Below are positions 34,768 through 42,978 of a stretch of 64,000 nt of DNA, piece by piece; within the stretch, counting starts at the first letter, position 1; each line of letters starts with the position of its first letter. The stretch is from Holophagaceae bacterium. Its GTDB lineage: Bacteria; Acidobacteriota; Holophagae; Holophagales; Holophagaceae. Position numbers and translations under genes: made by a program. The DNA lies in the NCBI GenBank assembly GCA_016720465.1, contig JADKKO010000004.1:124001-188000 (forward strand), written 5' to 3'. The notes under the pieces were generated by a model that searched no databases, was not told where the DNA came from, and saw nothing but the letters and a program-made list of their open reading frames with translations.

Positions 34768-35319
34768 ATGTCCAAAGCGGCGCCCGAACTCCCCAAACTC
34801 CCCTTGCCCCTTCGCAAGCAGAAGGCGCTTCTGGCTTCCTGGAAACCCCTGGTCTGCAACTGGCTGGTGCCGGGCTCGGGCTATTGGATGATCGGGGAGA
34901 AGGGCCGCGCCAAGGTGCTCTTCGGCATCACCGTGCTGTTCTGCGCGCTCGCCTGGATGCAGCTCTCTGCGGGAGCCGGGAACGGGGTTCCGGGCGGCGT
35001 CTTCGTCCCGAAAACGGAACCTTTTGAATGGATGCCCACCCTGGGCGCTGGCGCGACGGTGGGCGTGGGACCGATCTACGGCCTCTTCGCCTGGGCCTTC
35101 GGCGGCGCGGGCACCGAACCCATCCGCAACCTCACCCAGGAATACGGGGCCAGCTACGTGATGATCGCCGGTCTGCTGAACTGGCTGTGCTGCTTCGACA
35201 TTTTCGATCGCGCCACCGGGCGCTGGGTGTGGCGATTGCCCAGGGACGAGCAGGAAGCCATCGCGGCCCAGTCCATTGGCAGCGCCGCGAATGGAAGCAA
35301 TCTGAATCCCAGCGAGTAG
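34768..35319 (+). CDS. Integral membrane protein of unknown function (DUF6677-like)
   Basis: The 183-residue product has three or four hydrophobic segments (WLVPGSGYWMIG, RAKVLFGITVLFCALAWMQL, VGPIYGLFAWAFGG, YVMIAGLLNWLCCFDIFD). The order 'CNWLVPGSGYWMIGEKGRAK ... MIAGLLNWLCCFDIFDRA' is reminiscent of a family of small acidobacterial membrane proteins (DUF6677); that name is from memory and uncertain. The ATG at 34768 has GGAGG just upstream. It converges with the copper ATPase gene that ends 11 bases later on the other strand. Confidence 0.6.
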   Translation: MSKAAPELPKLPLPLRKQKALLASWKPLVCNWLVPGSGYWMIGEKGRAKVLFGITVLFCALAWMQLSAGAGNGVPGGVFVPKTEPFEWMPTLGAGATVGVGPIYGLFAWAFGGAGTEPIRNLTQEYGASYVMIAGLLNWLCCFDIFDRATGRWVWRLPRDEQEAIAAQSIGSAANGSNLNPSE

Positions 35320-35330
35320 CCGGAGCGAAC

Positions 35331-37790
35331 CTAGGCGCTTTCCAGATCCCGCTTGGCGGATTCCACCTTCAAGCTGCGTCCGCTGTTCAGCACGACGCTG
35401 ATGGAGCTGGCCATCATGGCCGTGGCGGCCAGGATCGGATGCACGAAGCCGGCGAGGGCCAGCGGGACCAGCACGACGTTGTAGCCCAGCGCCCAGCCCA
35501 GGTTCTGGCGGATGCGGCGCAGGCTGAGACGCGAAAGCTTGAGGAAGACCGGCAAGCGGCGCAGGTCCCGGTGCACCAGCACCAGGCCCGCGCTTTCCAG
35601 GGCCACGGAGGCGCCGCTGCCCATGGCGATGCCCAGATCCGCTTGGGATAAGGCCACCGCATCGTTGATGCCATCGCCCACCATGGCCACGGGCCCGACG
35701 CGGGATTGAATCGCCGCGAGCCGCTCCGCCTTTTCGGATGGCAAGGCGCCGCCGATCACGCGCTCCGGGGGGATGCCGACCTGGCCCGCGACATCGAGAC
35801 AGGCCTCGACCCGGTCGCCGCTGAGCAGCCAGCACTCGACGCCCATGCGCTGCAGGGAACGGATGCTGGCGGCGGCTTCCAAGCGCACGGTGTCGCCGAG
35901 GCCCCAGAGCGCAACCGCGCGATCGCCCATCGCGAACATGACGAGCGAACCCCGCAGTCCATCCCCCGTCCACCAGGATTCAGGCGCTGTGACGCCCTGC
36001 TCCTTCAGCCAGGCGGGCCTTCCGATGAGCACACGTTGATCCTTGAAGCGGCCGCTCACGCCCAGCCCCGCTCGCACTTCGCGGTTCCAGACATCGGGAA
36101 GGCGCTGGCCCGTGCCTTGAGCCCGGGTGGCGCCCTCCCGGAATATTCGCTCGGCCAGCGGATGGCTGGAAATCTCCTCCAGGGCCGCCGCCAGCATCAA
36201 GGCTTCGTCTTCGGCCAGCCCCTCAAGCCGCGACCCCGTAAAATCCAACCGTCCCGTGGTGAGCGTTCCGGTTTTGTCGAACACGAAGGCTTTCAGCTTG
36301 GGCCCCTGCTCCAGCACCTCGCCGTTTCGCAGCAGCAACCCCCGTTTGGCGCACTCGGTGACCGCGCCCACAAGCACCATGGGCGTCGCGATGCCGAGTG
36401 CGCAGGGACAGGCCACCACCAGCACGGCGATGCCCGCCATCAGCGATTGCACCAAGGTCAGGTGATGGGCATAGGCCACGAAGCCCGCGAGCAGGGCAAG
36501 GGCGACAACCACAGGCATGAAGACCGCTGCGATGCGATCCGCCAGGAGCTGGATCGGCGGTTTTGCGGCCAAAGTCTGGCGCACGCGCTGCACCACCTGC
36601 GCCAGCCGCGTGTCCGAGCCCACAGCCTGGGCTTCCAGTTCCAGCGTCCCGGTGTTGAGCAGCGTGCCCGCCAACACCGAGCTGCCGGGGCCTGCCTCCA
36701 CCGGCTTCGGCTCGCCCGTAAGACTTGATGTATCCACCCAACCTTCGCCGTGGAGCACACGGCCATCCACGGGAATGCGTTCCCCCAGCTTCACCCGCAG
36801 ACGGTCGCCGACCTTCACCTGCTCCATGGGCACTTCCTGGAACGCGGAGCCGTTCCATTTTTCAGCGCCCCGGGAGGAGAGCTGCAGCAGGCCATGGACG
36901 GCCATCCGGGCCTTGCGTTTCGAGCCACCTTCGATGGCGCGGCCGATGACCAGCAGGCTTACCAGCATGGAGGCTGTATCGAAGTAGACATGGTGCGTAT
37001 GCAGCACTACGGAGGCATAAAGGCTCACGAGGAAGGCCATCACCGCGCCGAAACCCACCAGGGAATCGGTGTTGGGCGCGCCCAGCCGGATGCGGCGCCA
37101 TCCGTTCGTGATGATGGGCCAGCCGCAGTAGAGCAGCACCGGCAGTGCCGCCAACCCCGTGGTCCAGGTGAAGGTGTCCCGCACGATCATCGGCATCGGA
37201 TTCTTGTCGTAGATGCGCGATTGGAAGACGAGATCCGAGATCCACTCGATGCCTTGGTCGTGGGCGAAGGTGGCGTACATGACCATGGCATTCATCATGG
37301 CGTTGGCGCCCAGGACGATGGCCAGCAGCAGGCGCACCGAATGATGGACGCTGAGGGCCTCGTTGCCTTCCTCCAACGGCCCCGCCAATTCCCGCGAGGG
37401 GAATCCGAGCTGGCTGATGTGCGCGATGATGTCGTCCTTGCCCGCGAAGCTCGGCGCGTAAAGTACCTGGGCCACTTCCGAGATGGGCTCCACCACAGCC
37501 TTCACGACGCCCCGCCGGGATTGCAGGATGCCTTCGATGAGCGGCGCGCAGGCGCCGCAGGCGATGCCTTCGACCTTCAGCCAGAGCTCGAGGTAGGGCC
37601 CTGGCGGCAATTCGGTTTCATGGGCCGCACCCTTGAACCGCGGTCCCTGGCGCATGGCTTCCTCGACGCCCAGAATGCCGAACACCGTGGCGCAGCCCGG
37701 ACAGCAGAACTCGTACTCTGCCCCGTGGATCGCCCGCTTAGCCCGGCCCTCGGCGATGGGAGAAAGACAGAGATCGCAGTGGGGTTTCAT
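35331..37790 (-). CDS. Copper-type P1B ATPase, FixI/CcoI-like
   Basis: The 819-residue pump contains an N-terminal Cys-rich domain (CDLC at 5-8 and FCCPGC at about 28-33) and one HMA domain with the metal site GIACGACAP (about 75-83). Eight membrane helices follow, with the CPC ion site VVACPCALG, then the phosphorylation loop DKTGTLTTG and the hinge MVGDGINDAVAL. The FCCPGC domain in front of HMA is typical of FixI/CcoI (CopA2), which delivers copper for assembly of cbb3 cytochrome oxidase, rather than of detoxifying CopA. No ccoGHS or ccoNOP genes are in view, so the role is inferred from architecture only. prfB lies upstream on the same strand, 16 bases away. Confidence 0.9.
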   Translation of the reverse strand: MKPHCDLCLSPIAEGRAKRAIHGAEYEFCCPGCATVFGILGVEEAMRQGPRFKGAAHETELPPGPYLELWLKVEGIACGACAPLIEGILQSRRGVVKAVVEPISEVAQVLYAPSFAGKDDIIAHISQLGFPSRELAGPLEEGNEALSVHHSVRLLLAIVLGANAMMNAMVMYATFAHDQGIEWISDLVFQSRIYDKNPMPMIVRDTFTWTTGLAALPVLLYCGWPIITNGWRRIRLGAPNTDSLVGFGAVMAFLVSLYASVVLHTHHVYFDTASMLVSLLVIGRAIEGGSKRKARMAVHGLLQLSSRGAEKWNGSAFQEVPMEQVKVGDRLRVKLGERIPVDGRVLHGEGWVDTSSLTGEPKPVEAGPGSSVLAGTLLNTGTLELEAQAVGSDTRLAQVVQRVRQTLAAKPPIQLLADRIAAVFMPVVVALALLAGFVAYAHHLTLVQSLMAGIAVLVVACPCALGIATPMVLVGAVTECAKRGLLLRNGEVLEQGPKLKAFVFDKTGTLTTGRLDFTGSRLEGLAEDEALMLAAALEEISSHPLAERIFREGATRAQGTGQRLPDVWNREVRAGLGVSGRFKDQRVLIGRPAWLKEQGVTAPESWWTGDGLRGSLVMFAMGDRAVALWGLGDTVRLEAAASIRSLQRMGVECWLLSGDRVEACLDVAGQVGIPPERVIGGALPSEKAERLAAIQSRVGPVAMVGDGINDAVALSQADLGIAMGSGASVALESAGLVLVHRDLRRLPVFLKLSRLSLRRIRQNLGWALGYNVVLVPLALAGFVHPILAATAMMASSISVVLNSGRSLKVESAKRDLESA

Positions 37791-37806
37791 CCGCGGGCTT
37801 CGCGTC

Positions 37807-38913
37807 CTAACTTTCTGTCTTCAGCGATTTCGCCAGCAGCTGGGTCCGGATGAAGGCATCGATGTCGCCATCCAGGACTTTCTGGGTCTGGCTGGTCTCC
37901 TCGCCGGTGCGGTGGTCCTTGACCATCTGATAAGGCTGCAGCACGTAGCTGCGGATCTGGGAACCCCAGGCCACGTCGGACTTTTCGCCGGAGGCGGCGG
38001 CCACTTTGTCCAGGAACTTCCGCTGCTCCAGTTCGTAGAGTCGGCCCTGTAATACCTTCAGCGCCGTCGCGCGGTTCTTGATCTGGCTGCGCTCGTTCTG
38101 GCAAGAAACCACGATGCCCGTGGGCAGGTGGGTGAAGCGCACGGCGGATTCGGTGCGGTTCACGTGCTGGCCGCCGGCGCCCGAGGCCCGGAACACATCG
38201 ATCTTCAGATCCTTTTCCGGAATGTCCACGTTGATGGTGTCGTCCAGTTCCGGGCTCACGTAGACAGCGGCGAAGCTGGTGTGGCGCCGCTTGGCGGAAT
38301 CGAAGGGGCTGATGCGCACCAGCCGGTGGACCCCGGCCTCGGCCCGCAGGTAGCCGTAGGAAAAAGGCATGGTGACCTGGAAGGTGGCGCCCTTGATGCC
38401 CGCTTCCTCGCCATCCTGGTAGTCCAGCATTTCCGTGGGCCAGCCCTTCCGCTCGCAGAATCTCAGGTACATGCGCAGCAGCATGGCGGCCCAATCCTGG
38501 CTTTCGGTGCCGCCGGCCCCCGGCGCGATGGCGACGATGGCATTGTTGCTGTCCAGATCGCCGCTGAGCATCATGCGCAGCTCGGCATCTTCCACCAGCT
38601 TGCGCAAGGCTCCTTCCAGGCTTTCGGCCTCGCCCAGCATCTCTGGGTCTTCGCGGCTGAGTTCCAGGGCGGTCTCCAGGTCCTCGATCCCGGTGTTCAG
38701 CTTTTTCGCCAGGGCGATGTCGTCGCCCAGGACCCCGCGTTTTTTCAACAGGGGCTTGGCGGCGTCAGGGTCATCCCAGAATCCTGGCGCGGCGGTCTTT
38801 TCCTCGATTTGTTCCAGCTCCAAGGCTTTGCGTTCCGGGTCGAGATGCGCCGCCAGCTGGCGCACACGGGGCTCTAGTTCGTTCTTGGCCCTGATGAGGG
38901 TTTCAAAGTCCAT
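37807..38913 (-). CDS. prfB: Peptide chain release factor 2
   Basis: RF2 frees the finished peptide at UGA and UAA stops. The catalytic GGQ is in RASGAGGQHVNRTESAVR (about 238-255), and the stop-codon anticodon SPF is in RISPFDSAKRRHTSF. Counting from ATG 38913 gives 368 residues, a normal length. The gene is open in a single frame. The CUUUGA programmed frameshift found near codon 25 in many prfB genes is absent, so autoregulation by frameshifting is not used here. The start has AGGAT upstream. Confidence 0.94.
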   Translation of the reverse strand: MDFETLIRAKNELEPRVRQLAAHLDPERKALELEQIEEKTAAPGFWDDPDAAKPLLKKRGVLGDDIALAKKLNTGIEDLETALELSREDPEMLGEAESLEGALRKLVEDAELRMMLSGDLDSNNAIVAIAPGAGGTESQDWAAMLLRMYLRFCERKGWPTEMLDYQDGEEAGIKGATFQVTMPFSYGYLRAEAGVHRLVRISPFDSAKRRHTSFAAVYVSPELDDTINVDIPEKDLKIDVFRASGAGGQHVNRTESAVRFTHLPTGIVVSCQNERSQIKNRATALKVLQGRLYELEQRKFLDKVAAASGEKSDVAWGSQIRSYVLQPYQMVKDHRTGEETSQTQKVLDGDIDAFIRTQLLAKSLKTES

Positions 38914-38993
38914 TCGGCATCCTGGCTCGCGCAAAGGCAATCCTTCATTCTACAAGGCTCGGCGGGTCCTGTCTGGCGCGGTATTCTGGTGGG

Positions 38994-39989
38994 ATGCCCG
39001 AATCTCTCACCGTGCTGCCCAGCGATCTGGAACCCTCCGACCGGGGTTCCCTGCAAGGCCATGGCGGTTTGCGGCTGGCCTTTGCGCGCTGGGAGCACCC
39101 GGATCCCGTCGGCCGCGTGGTGATTTCCCACGGATACGGGGAGCATGGTGAACGCTACCGGCACACGGCCAAATGGCTGCACTCGCTCGGTTGGTCCGTC
39201 TCCAGCATGGACCATGCTGGATTCGGCAAGTCCGGCGGCACCCGCGGGGATGCCAGGGGCATCCGGCCCTTCGCAGATGATCTCGCGCTTTTCTTGCGCC
39301 AGGAGCGCCTTCACGATGCCAGCCGTCTCGGCGCCCATCCGCGCCTTGTGGACGACGTCCCCGTGCTCTCCCCGCCCGTTCTCCCCCAGGTCGTCCTGGG
39401 CCATAGCTTTGGCGGATTGGTGGCCATGCTCGCCTGCCTCTGGCATCCCGATTCGATGGATGGGCTCATCCTCAGCAGCCCTGCCGTCAGCCTGCGCCCC
39501 CGGGCCGGTTTGATGAAACTCGTGGGTTCGGTGCTCTTCCGCCTGGGCCCCCATCTTTCCATCGATCTCCCCGGCAACAAGAACCTGGTCTGTTCGGATC
39601 CGGTGCTGGTGCAGCGGTATTGGGCGGACCCCTACTGCCACCGCCGGGTGACCGCCTCCTTCCCGGCCGCCATCCAGGCGGGCCGCGAAGAGCTCCTGGC
39701 CTTCGGCTCCGGATTGGACCGGCCCATCCTGCTTCTCCAGGCAGGCACCGACACGGTGGTGGACCCGGACGGCGCCGAGGCGATCTGGTCCTCCATCAAG
39801 CCCGGGCTGCTGGAGCGCCACCGGCTGGCGGGCTTCTACCACGAGGTTTTCCACGACATCCACCGCGCCGAAGCCCAGGCCCTGGTAGAGCCTTGGCTGG
39901 AAGGCAGGCGCCGAACCTGGACAGCCGACAACGCATCCATGTCCCTGGAACCCGTATCGGGTCCGCTGCCTCCAGCCATCGCCGTATAA
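38994..39989 (+). CDS. Alpha/beta-hydrolase, monoglyceride-lipase type
   Basis: The 331-residue product resembles Hydrolase_4/S33 lysophospholipases: the early HGYGEHGERYRHTAKWL block (about 44-60, oxyanion HGYGEH), the nucleophile elbow LGHSFGGLVAML (Ser about 139), the acidic residue in LLLQAGTDTVVDPDGA and the histidine in YHEVFHD. No signal peptide is visible, so it is probably cytoplasmic. It is divergent from prfB, with 80 bases between, and upstream of bamD. Confidence 0.88.
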   Translation: MPESLTVLPSDLEPSDRGSLQGHGGLRLAFARWEHPDPVGRVVISHGYGEHGERYRHTAKWLHSLGWSVSSMDHAGFGKSGGTRGDARGIRPFADDLALFLRQERLHDASRLGAHPRLVDDVPVLSPPVLPQVVLGHSFGGLVAMLACLWHPDSMDGLILSSPAVSLRPRAGLMKLVGSVLFRLGPHLSIDLPGNKNLVCSDPVLVQRYWADPYCHRRVTASFPAAIQAGREELLAFGSGLDRPILLLQAGTDTVVDPDGAEAIWSSIKPGLLERHRLAGFYHEVFHDIHRAEAQALVEPWLEGRRRTWTADNASMSLEPVSGPLPPAIAV

Positions 39990-40022
39990 AATTCCCACCC
40001 CACCCCTGTCTCTAGGAAACCC

Positions 40023-40958
40023 ATGAACCGATTCCTCCGCCTTACATTAAGTCTGAGCCTGCTCGCGGCGGTGGGCCTCGGCTGCCGCAAACCCAAGGCC
40101 GTAAACAAAATCCAGGGCAAGACAGCGGCTGAATTGCTGGCCAACGGTGAATCACTGCTGCGCAAAGGCAAGTGGGAACAGGGCCGGGCCGACCTGCGAC
40201 TCATCGAGGAGTACCTGCCCTCCACGCCCGAATTTCCTAAAGCCAAGCTCCTGCTGGCGGACAGCTATTTCTTCGGGTCCACCAACAACTACCCCGAGGC
40301 CCAGGTCGAATACCAGAGCTTTTTGAACTATTTCCCGCGCAGCGAAAAGCGCGACTACGCGCTCTACCACATCGCCCTCTGCCATTACGCTTCCATCGAA
40401 TCGGCGGACCGGGACCAATCGGAAACGAAAAAAGCCCTGGAGACGTTCCAGCAGCTCCTCAAGGAAAGCCCCGGCTCCTCCTATGCGGAGCAGGCCAAGA
40501 GCAAGGTCACCCAATGCTGGAGGCGCGTCGCCGAGCATGAGCTGCTGGTGGGTGTCTACTACGTGAGCGCCTACAACTACCCGGCCGCGGAAAATCGCCT
40601 CAAGGGACTGCTCCAGACCTACCCGGAATATGTGGACCGGGAGCGGGCCTACTTCTACCTGGGCGAGGCCCTGCGCAAGAAATTCGTCACCCAGGAGGTC
40701 CTCACCCAATTCAACAAGGAGTACCTGGCCAAGTACCAGAAGAAGGACTTCACGGAGCTGACCCCTTCGGATCTCGCCCGCTACAGGCTGGATTTCGATA
40801 AATTTTCAAAAGAGGAAATCGCCAAGTACCGCGAGGAAGGCAAGGGTTTCTATCAGAAGCTGGTGGAGAGCTACACCACCGGCGAATGGGCCACGCGCGC
40901 CCGGGAACGCCTGGTGGAAATGGGCCAGCGAGATGTGAAGGAAGAGCTCGATAGCTAG
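40023..40958 (+). CDS. bamD: Outer-membrane assembly lipoprotein BamD-like
   Basis: The 311-residue product has a lipoprotein signal (LLAAVGLGC, cysteine about 21) and five TPR-like helical repeats (about 35-200), such as LLANGESLLRKGKWEQGRAD, PEAQVEYQSFLNYFPRSEKR and ALETFQQLLKESPGSSYAEQ. YALYHIALCHY is a BamD hallmark. BamD works with BamA in inserting beta-barrel proteins, which implies a Gram-negative cell. It has a charged C-terminal extension (about 230-311) longer than in proteobacterial BamD. The start has AGGAAACCC upstream. Confidence 0.88.
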   Translation: MNRFLRLTLSLSLLAAVGLGCRKPKAVNKIQGKTAAELLANGESLLRKGKWEQGRADLRLIEEYLPSTPEFPKAKLLLADSYFFGSTNNYPEAQVEYQSFLNYFPRSEKRDYALYHIALCHYASIESADRDQSETKKALETFQQLLKESPGSSYAEQAKSKVTQCWRRVAEHELLVGVYYVSAYNYPAAENRLKGLLQTYPEYVDRERAYFYLGEALRKKFVTQEVLTQFNKEYLAKYQKKDFTELTPSDLARYRLDFDKFSKEEIAKYREEGKGFYQKLVESYTTGEWATRARERLVEMGQRDVKEELDS

Positions 40959-40977
40959 GCGCAATCAAGGAGCTTTC

Positions 40978-41982
40978 ATGCAACCCAGTTCCCTGGGGCT
41001 CGGCACCTACCTGGGTTCTCCTGATCCAGCCACCGACACCCGCTATGTCGAGGCTGCCCTCGCGTTCTTCCAGGCCGGGGGCACCGTCTTCGACACCGCC
41101 GCCAACTACCGGGGCGGGCGCAGCGAGCAGGCTCTGGGCCTGGTTTTCGCGGAACTGCCGAGGGAGGCCTTCTTCGTCAGCACCAAGGCGGGCTACTTGC
41201 CCATGGGCGACGGCATCATCGAAGAGTCGCAGCGCGACTGGTTCCAGCGTGTGCTGGCAGGACCGGGCATCCTTGCTTCGGATGAAGTCCTGGATGGCTG
41301 CCATGCCATGACGCCGAAGTACCTCTCCTACCAGCTGGACGTCAGTTGCGCCGCCCTGGGCGTGACCACCCTGGACCTCTTCCACCTCCACAATCCCGAG
41401 CACCAACGTCCGGCGTTGGGACCCCAAGCCCACGATGAAGCCCTGCGGAAAGCCTTCGAGGCCTGCGAAGGCTTCGTCCAGGAAGGGCGCATCAAGGCTT
41501 ACGGTTGCGCCACCTGGAACGGCTTCCGGGTGCCCGCGGACGCCGAGGAGCACTTGAGCCTGGAAAATCTGTTGCGCATCGCCCAGGACGTGGGCGGGCC
41601 GGCCCACCATTTCAGGTGGATCCAGGCGCCCCTGAACCTGGCCATGCCCGAAGCCTTCCTCGCCCCCACCCAGCGCTTCGGTGGCCGGGAGATGCCGCTG
41701 CTGGAAGCCTGCCAGGCCGCGGGCCTCCAAGTGCAGACCAGCGCGAGCATGATGCAGGGCCGGATCCTCCGGCAATTGGAAGGCCAGCGCGCCGCCCTAG
41801 CCGGCCTGTTCCCCGGCTGCGCCAGCGCCGCCCAGATGGCCTTGCAATTCACGCGATCCTGCCCCGGAGTCACAACGGCGCTCTGCGGCATGGGCCGAAA
41901 GGCGCACGTGGATGAAAACACCCCGGTCATGGGTCTGCCCAAGCTGCCGGTCGAAACGCTGAGGGGCCTGCTCGGGAACTGA
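40978..41982 (+). CDS. Aldo/keto reductase
   Basis: The 334-residue product matches the aldo-keto reductase barrel: LGLGTYLGSPD at the N-terminus, the catalytic Asp/Tyr region GGTVFDTAANYRGGRSEQALG (about 36-56), FVSTKAGY with the catalytic lysine (about 66-73), and LDLFHLHNPEHQ (about 137-148). Unlike most, it has Tyr-Arg-Gly in the active-site loop. It may reduce a carbonyl substrate with NADPH; which one cannot be told. A good site (AAGGAG) lies upstream, and it follows bamD by 19 bases. The stop abuts the ArsR operator. Confidence 0.85.
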   Translation: MQPSSLGLGTYLGSPDPATDTRYVEAALAFFQAGGTVFDTAANYRGGRSEQALGLVFAELPREAFFVSTKAGYLPMGDGIIEESQRDWFQRVLAGPGILASDEVLDGCHAMTPKYLSYQLDVSCAALGVTTLDLFHLHNPEHQRPALGPQAHDEALRKAFEACEGFVQEGRIKAYGCATWNGFRVPADAEEHLSLENLLRIAQDVGGPAHHFRWIQAPLNLAMPEAFLAPTQRFGGREMPLLEACQAAGLQVQTSASMMQGRILRQLEGQRAALAGLFPGCASAAQMALQFTRSCPGVTTALCGMGRKAHVDENTPVMGLPKLPVETLRGLLGN

Positions 41983-42034
41983 TTCGAAAATTTTCGAAAT
42001 AAATCCTTGCGGACTATTTCGAAAATACTAGAAT
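41983..42034 (+). promoter_or_regulatory. ars operon promoter and ArsR operator
   Basis: The perfect 16-base palindrome TTCGAAAATTTTCGAA spans 41983-41998, and a degenerate copy TTCGAAAATACTAGAA spans 42018-42033. A possible promoter is TTGCGG (42007-42012) and TAGAAT (42029-42034), 16 bases apart, which the second operator copy covers. Binding of ArsR there would block transcription until arsenite or antimonite is present. Confidence 0.65.
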
Positions 42035-42052
42035 TAGCTCCAGGAGGCCGCA

Positions 42053-42358
42053 ATGCCCACGCCGCTGGAACGCCATGCCGAGATGCTCGCGGCCCTGGGC
42101 CATCCCGTGCGTCTGGCCATCCTGCGGGCTGTGGTCAAGGGGCCTGAGGCGGGCACTCCGGCGGGCGATCTCCAGTCCCAGGTGGGCATTCCCGCCTCCA
42201 CCCTCAGCCACCACCTTGCCACGCTGAGCGAGGCGGATCTCGTCAGGGTCGAGCGCTCCGGCAATTTCCTGCTCTACCGCTGCGATTTCAATTCTCTGCG
42301 CGCCCTTTGCGATTACGTCTGGAAGGACTGCTGCTCCGGTGGCAAGAGCTGCTGCTGA
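42053..42358 (+). CDS. arsR: ArsR-family arsenic repressor
   Basis: The 101-residue winged-helix repressor has the ArsR core LAALGHPVRLAILRAVVKG, then the recognition helix GIPASTLSHHLATLSEADLV and the wing VERSGNFLLYRCDF. The usual ELCVCDL metal-binding motif in the recognition helix region is missing. Instead the C-terminus has DYVWKDCCSGGKSCC, a cysteine cluster likely to bind As(III), as in ArsR variants with C-terminal cysteines. It is the first gene of the ars operon and has AGGAGG upstream. Confidence 0.92.
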   Translation: MPTPLERHAEMLAALGHPVRLAILRAVVKGPEAGTPAGDLQSQVGIPASTLSHHLATLSEADLVRVERSGNFLLYRCDFNSLRALCDYVWKDCCSGGKSCC

Positions 42359-42376
42359 TATTTTTTCCAAGTCTAT

Positions 42377-42392
42377 TTCGAATTTATTCGAA
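42377..42392. promoter_or_regulatory. Second ArsR-type operator inside the operon
   Basis: TTCGAA-TTTA-TTCGAA forms a 16-base inverted repeat in the gap after arsR. It resembles the operator before arsR, so genes from arsC on may also have their own regulated promoter. The promoter boxes are not clear. Confidence 0.55.
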
Positions 42393-42423
42393 TCATTCAG
42401 TCATCTTTCTAAGGAGGTTCTTC

Positions 42424-42478
42424 ATGGTGGACTTGCTCGAATCCAAGATCTTGGCGGTTCATCGGGTGGCGAAGTGAA
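42424..42478 (+). CDS. 17-residue leader ORF before arsC
   Basis: ATG at 42424 has the strong site AAGGAGG and encodes MVDLLESKILAVHRVAK, ending in a TGA that overlaps the GTG start of arsC. arsC lacks a site of its own at usable distance, so ribosomes terminating here would probably reinitiate. It could be a leader peptide or the remnant of a displaced start. Confidence 0.45.
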
Positions 42479-42896
42479 AGTGCTTTTTCTCTGCACCGGA
42501 AACAGTTGCCGGTCGCAGATGGGCGAGATCCTCCTGCGCCGGCTTCGTCCCGCCTGGCAGGTTCATTCCGCGGGTTTGGAGGCTCATGGACTCAATCCTG
42601 TGATGCTTCAAGCGATGGCGGACGGCGGCAAACTGCCGGCCGATCTCCATTCAAAGACCCTTGAGGACTTGCTCGCCGCCGGTCACCCCTTGGATTCCTT
42701 CGACACCGTCGTGACCCTTTGCGGGGATGCCCTGGATCGGTGTCCGGTCCTGCCCGTGACGGTCTCGCACGAGCATTGGGGCCTTCCCGACCCTGCCAAG
42801 TTTTTCGGTTCCGAAAGAGAGATCCTCGGCCATTTCCGCCGCGTGCGGGATGACCTGAACCACCGGATGCAGCAATGGGCCGGAAACCACCCCTGA
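42474..42896 (+). CDS. arsC: Thioredoxin-coupled arsenate reductase
   Basis: The 140-residue protein (GTG start 42474) belongs to the low-molecular-weight phosphatase-like arsenate reductases. The P-loop VLFLCTGNSCRSQ gives C7 and C12. The pair C83 and C90 in TLCGDALDRCP corresponds to the redox cysteines that pass the disulphide to thioredoxin. DPAKFFGS carries the general-acid aspartate. It turns As(V) into As(III) for the downstream pump and methyltransferase. Translation is probably coupled to a 17-codon leader. Confidence 0.93.
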   Translation: MKVLFLCTGNSCRSQMGEILLRRLRPAWQVHSAGLEAHGLNPVMLQAMADGGKLPADLHSKTLEDLLAAGHPLDSFDTVVTLCGDALDRCPVLPVTVSHEHWGLPDPAKFFGSEREILGHFRRVRDDLNHRMQQWAGNHP

Positions 42897-42978
42897 ATCC
42901 ATCCTTCTTCAATCAGCCAATACCGGGCCGCTTTCCTGCCCGCGTTCCAACCTTCCCAACCATTCACAGGAGCTGACC

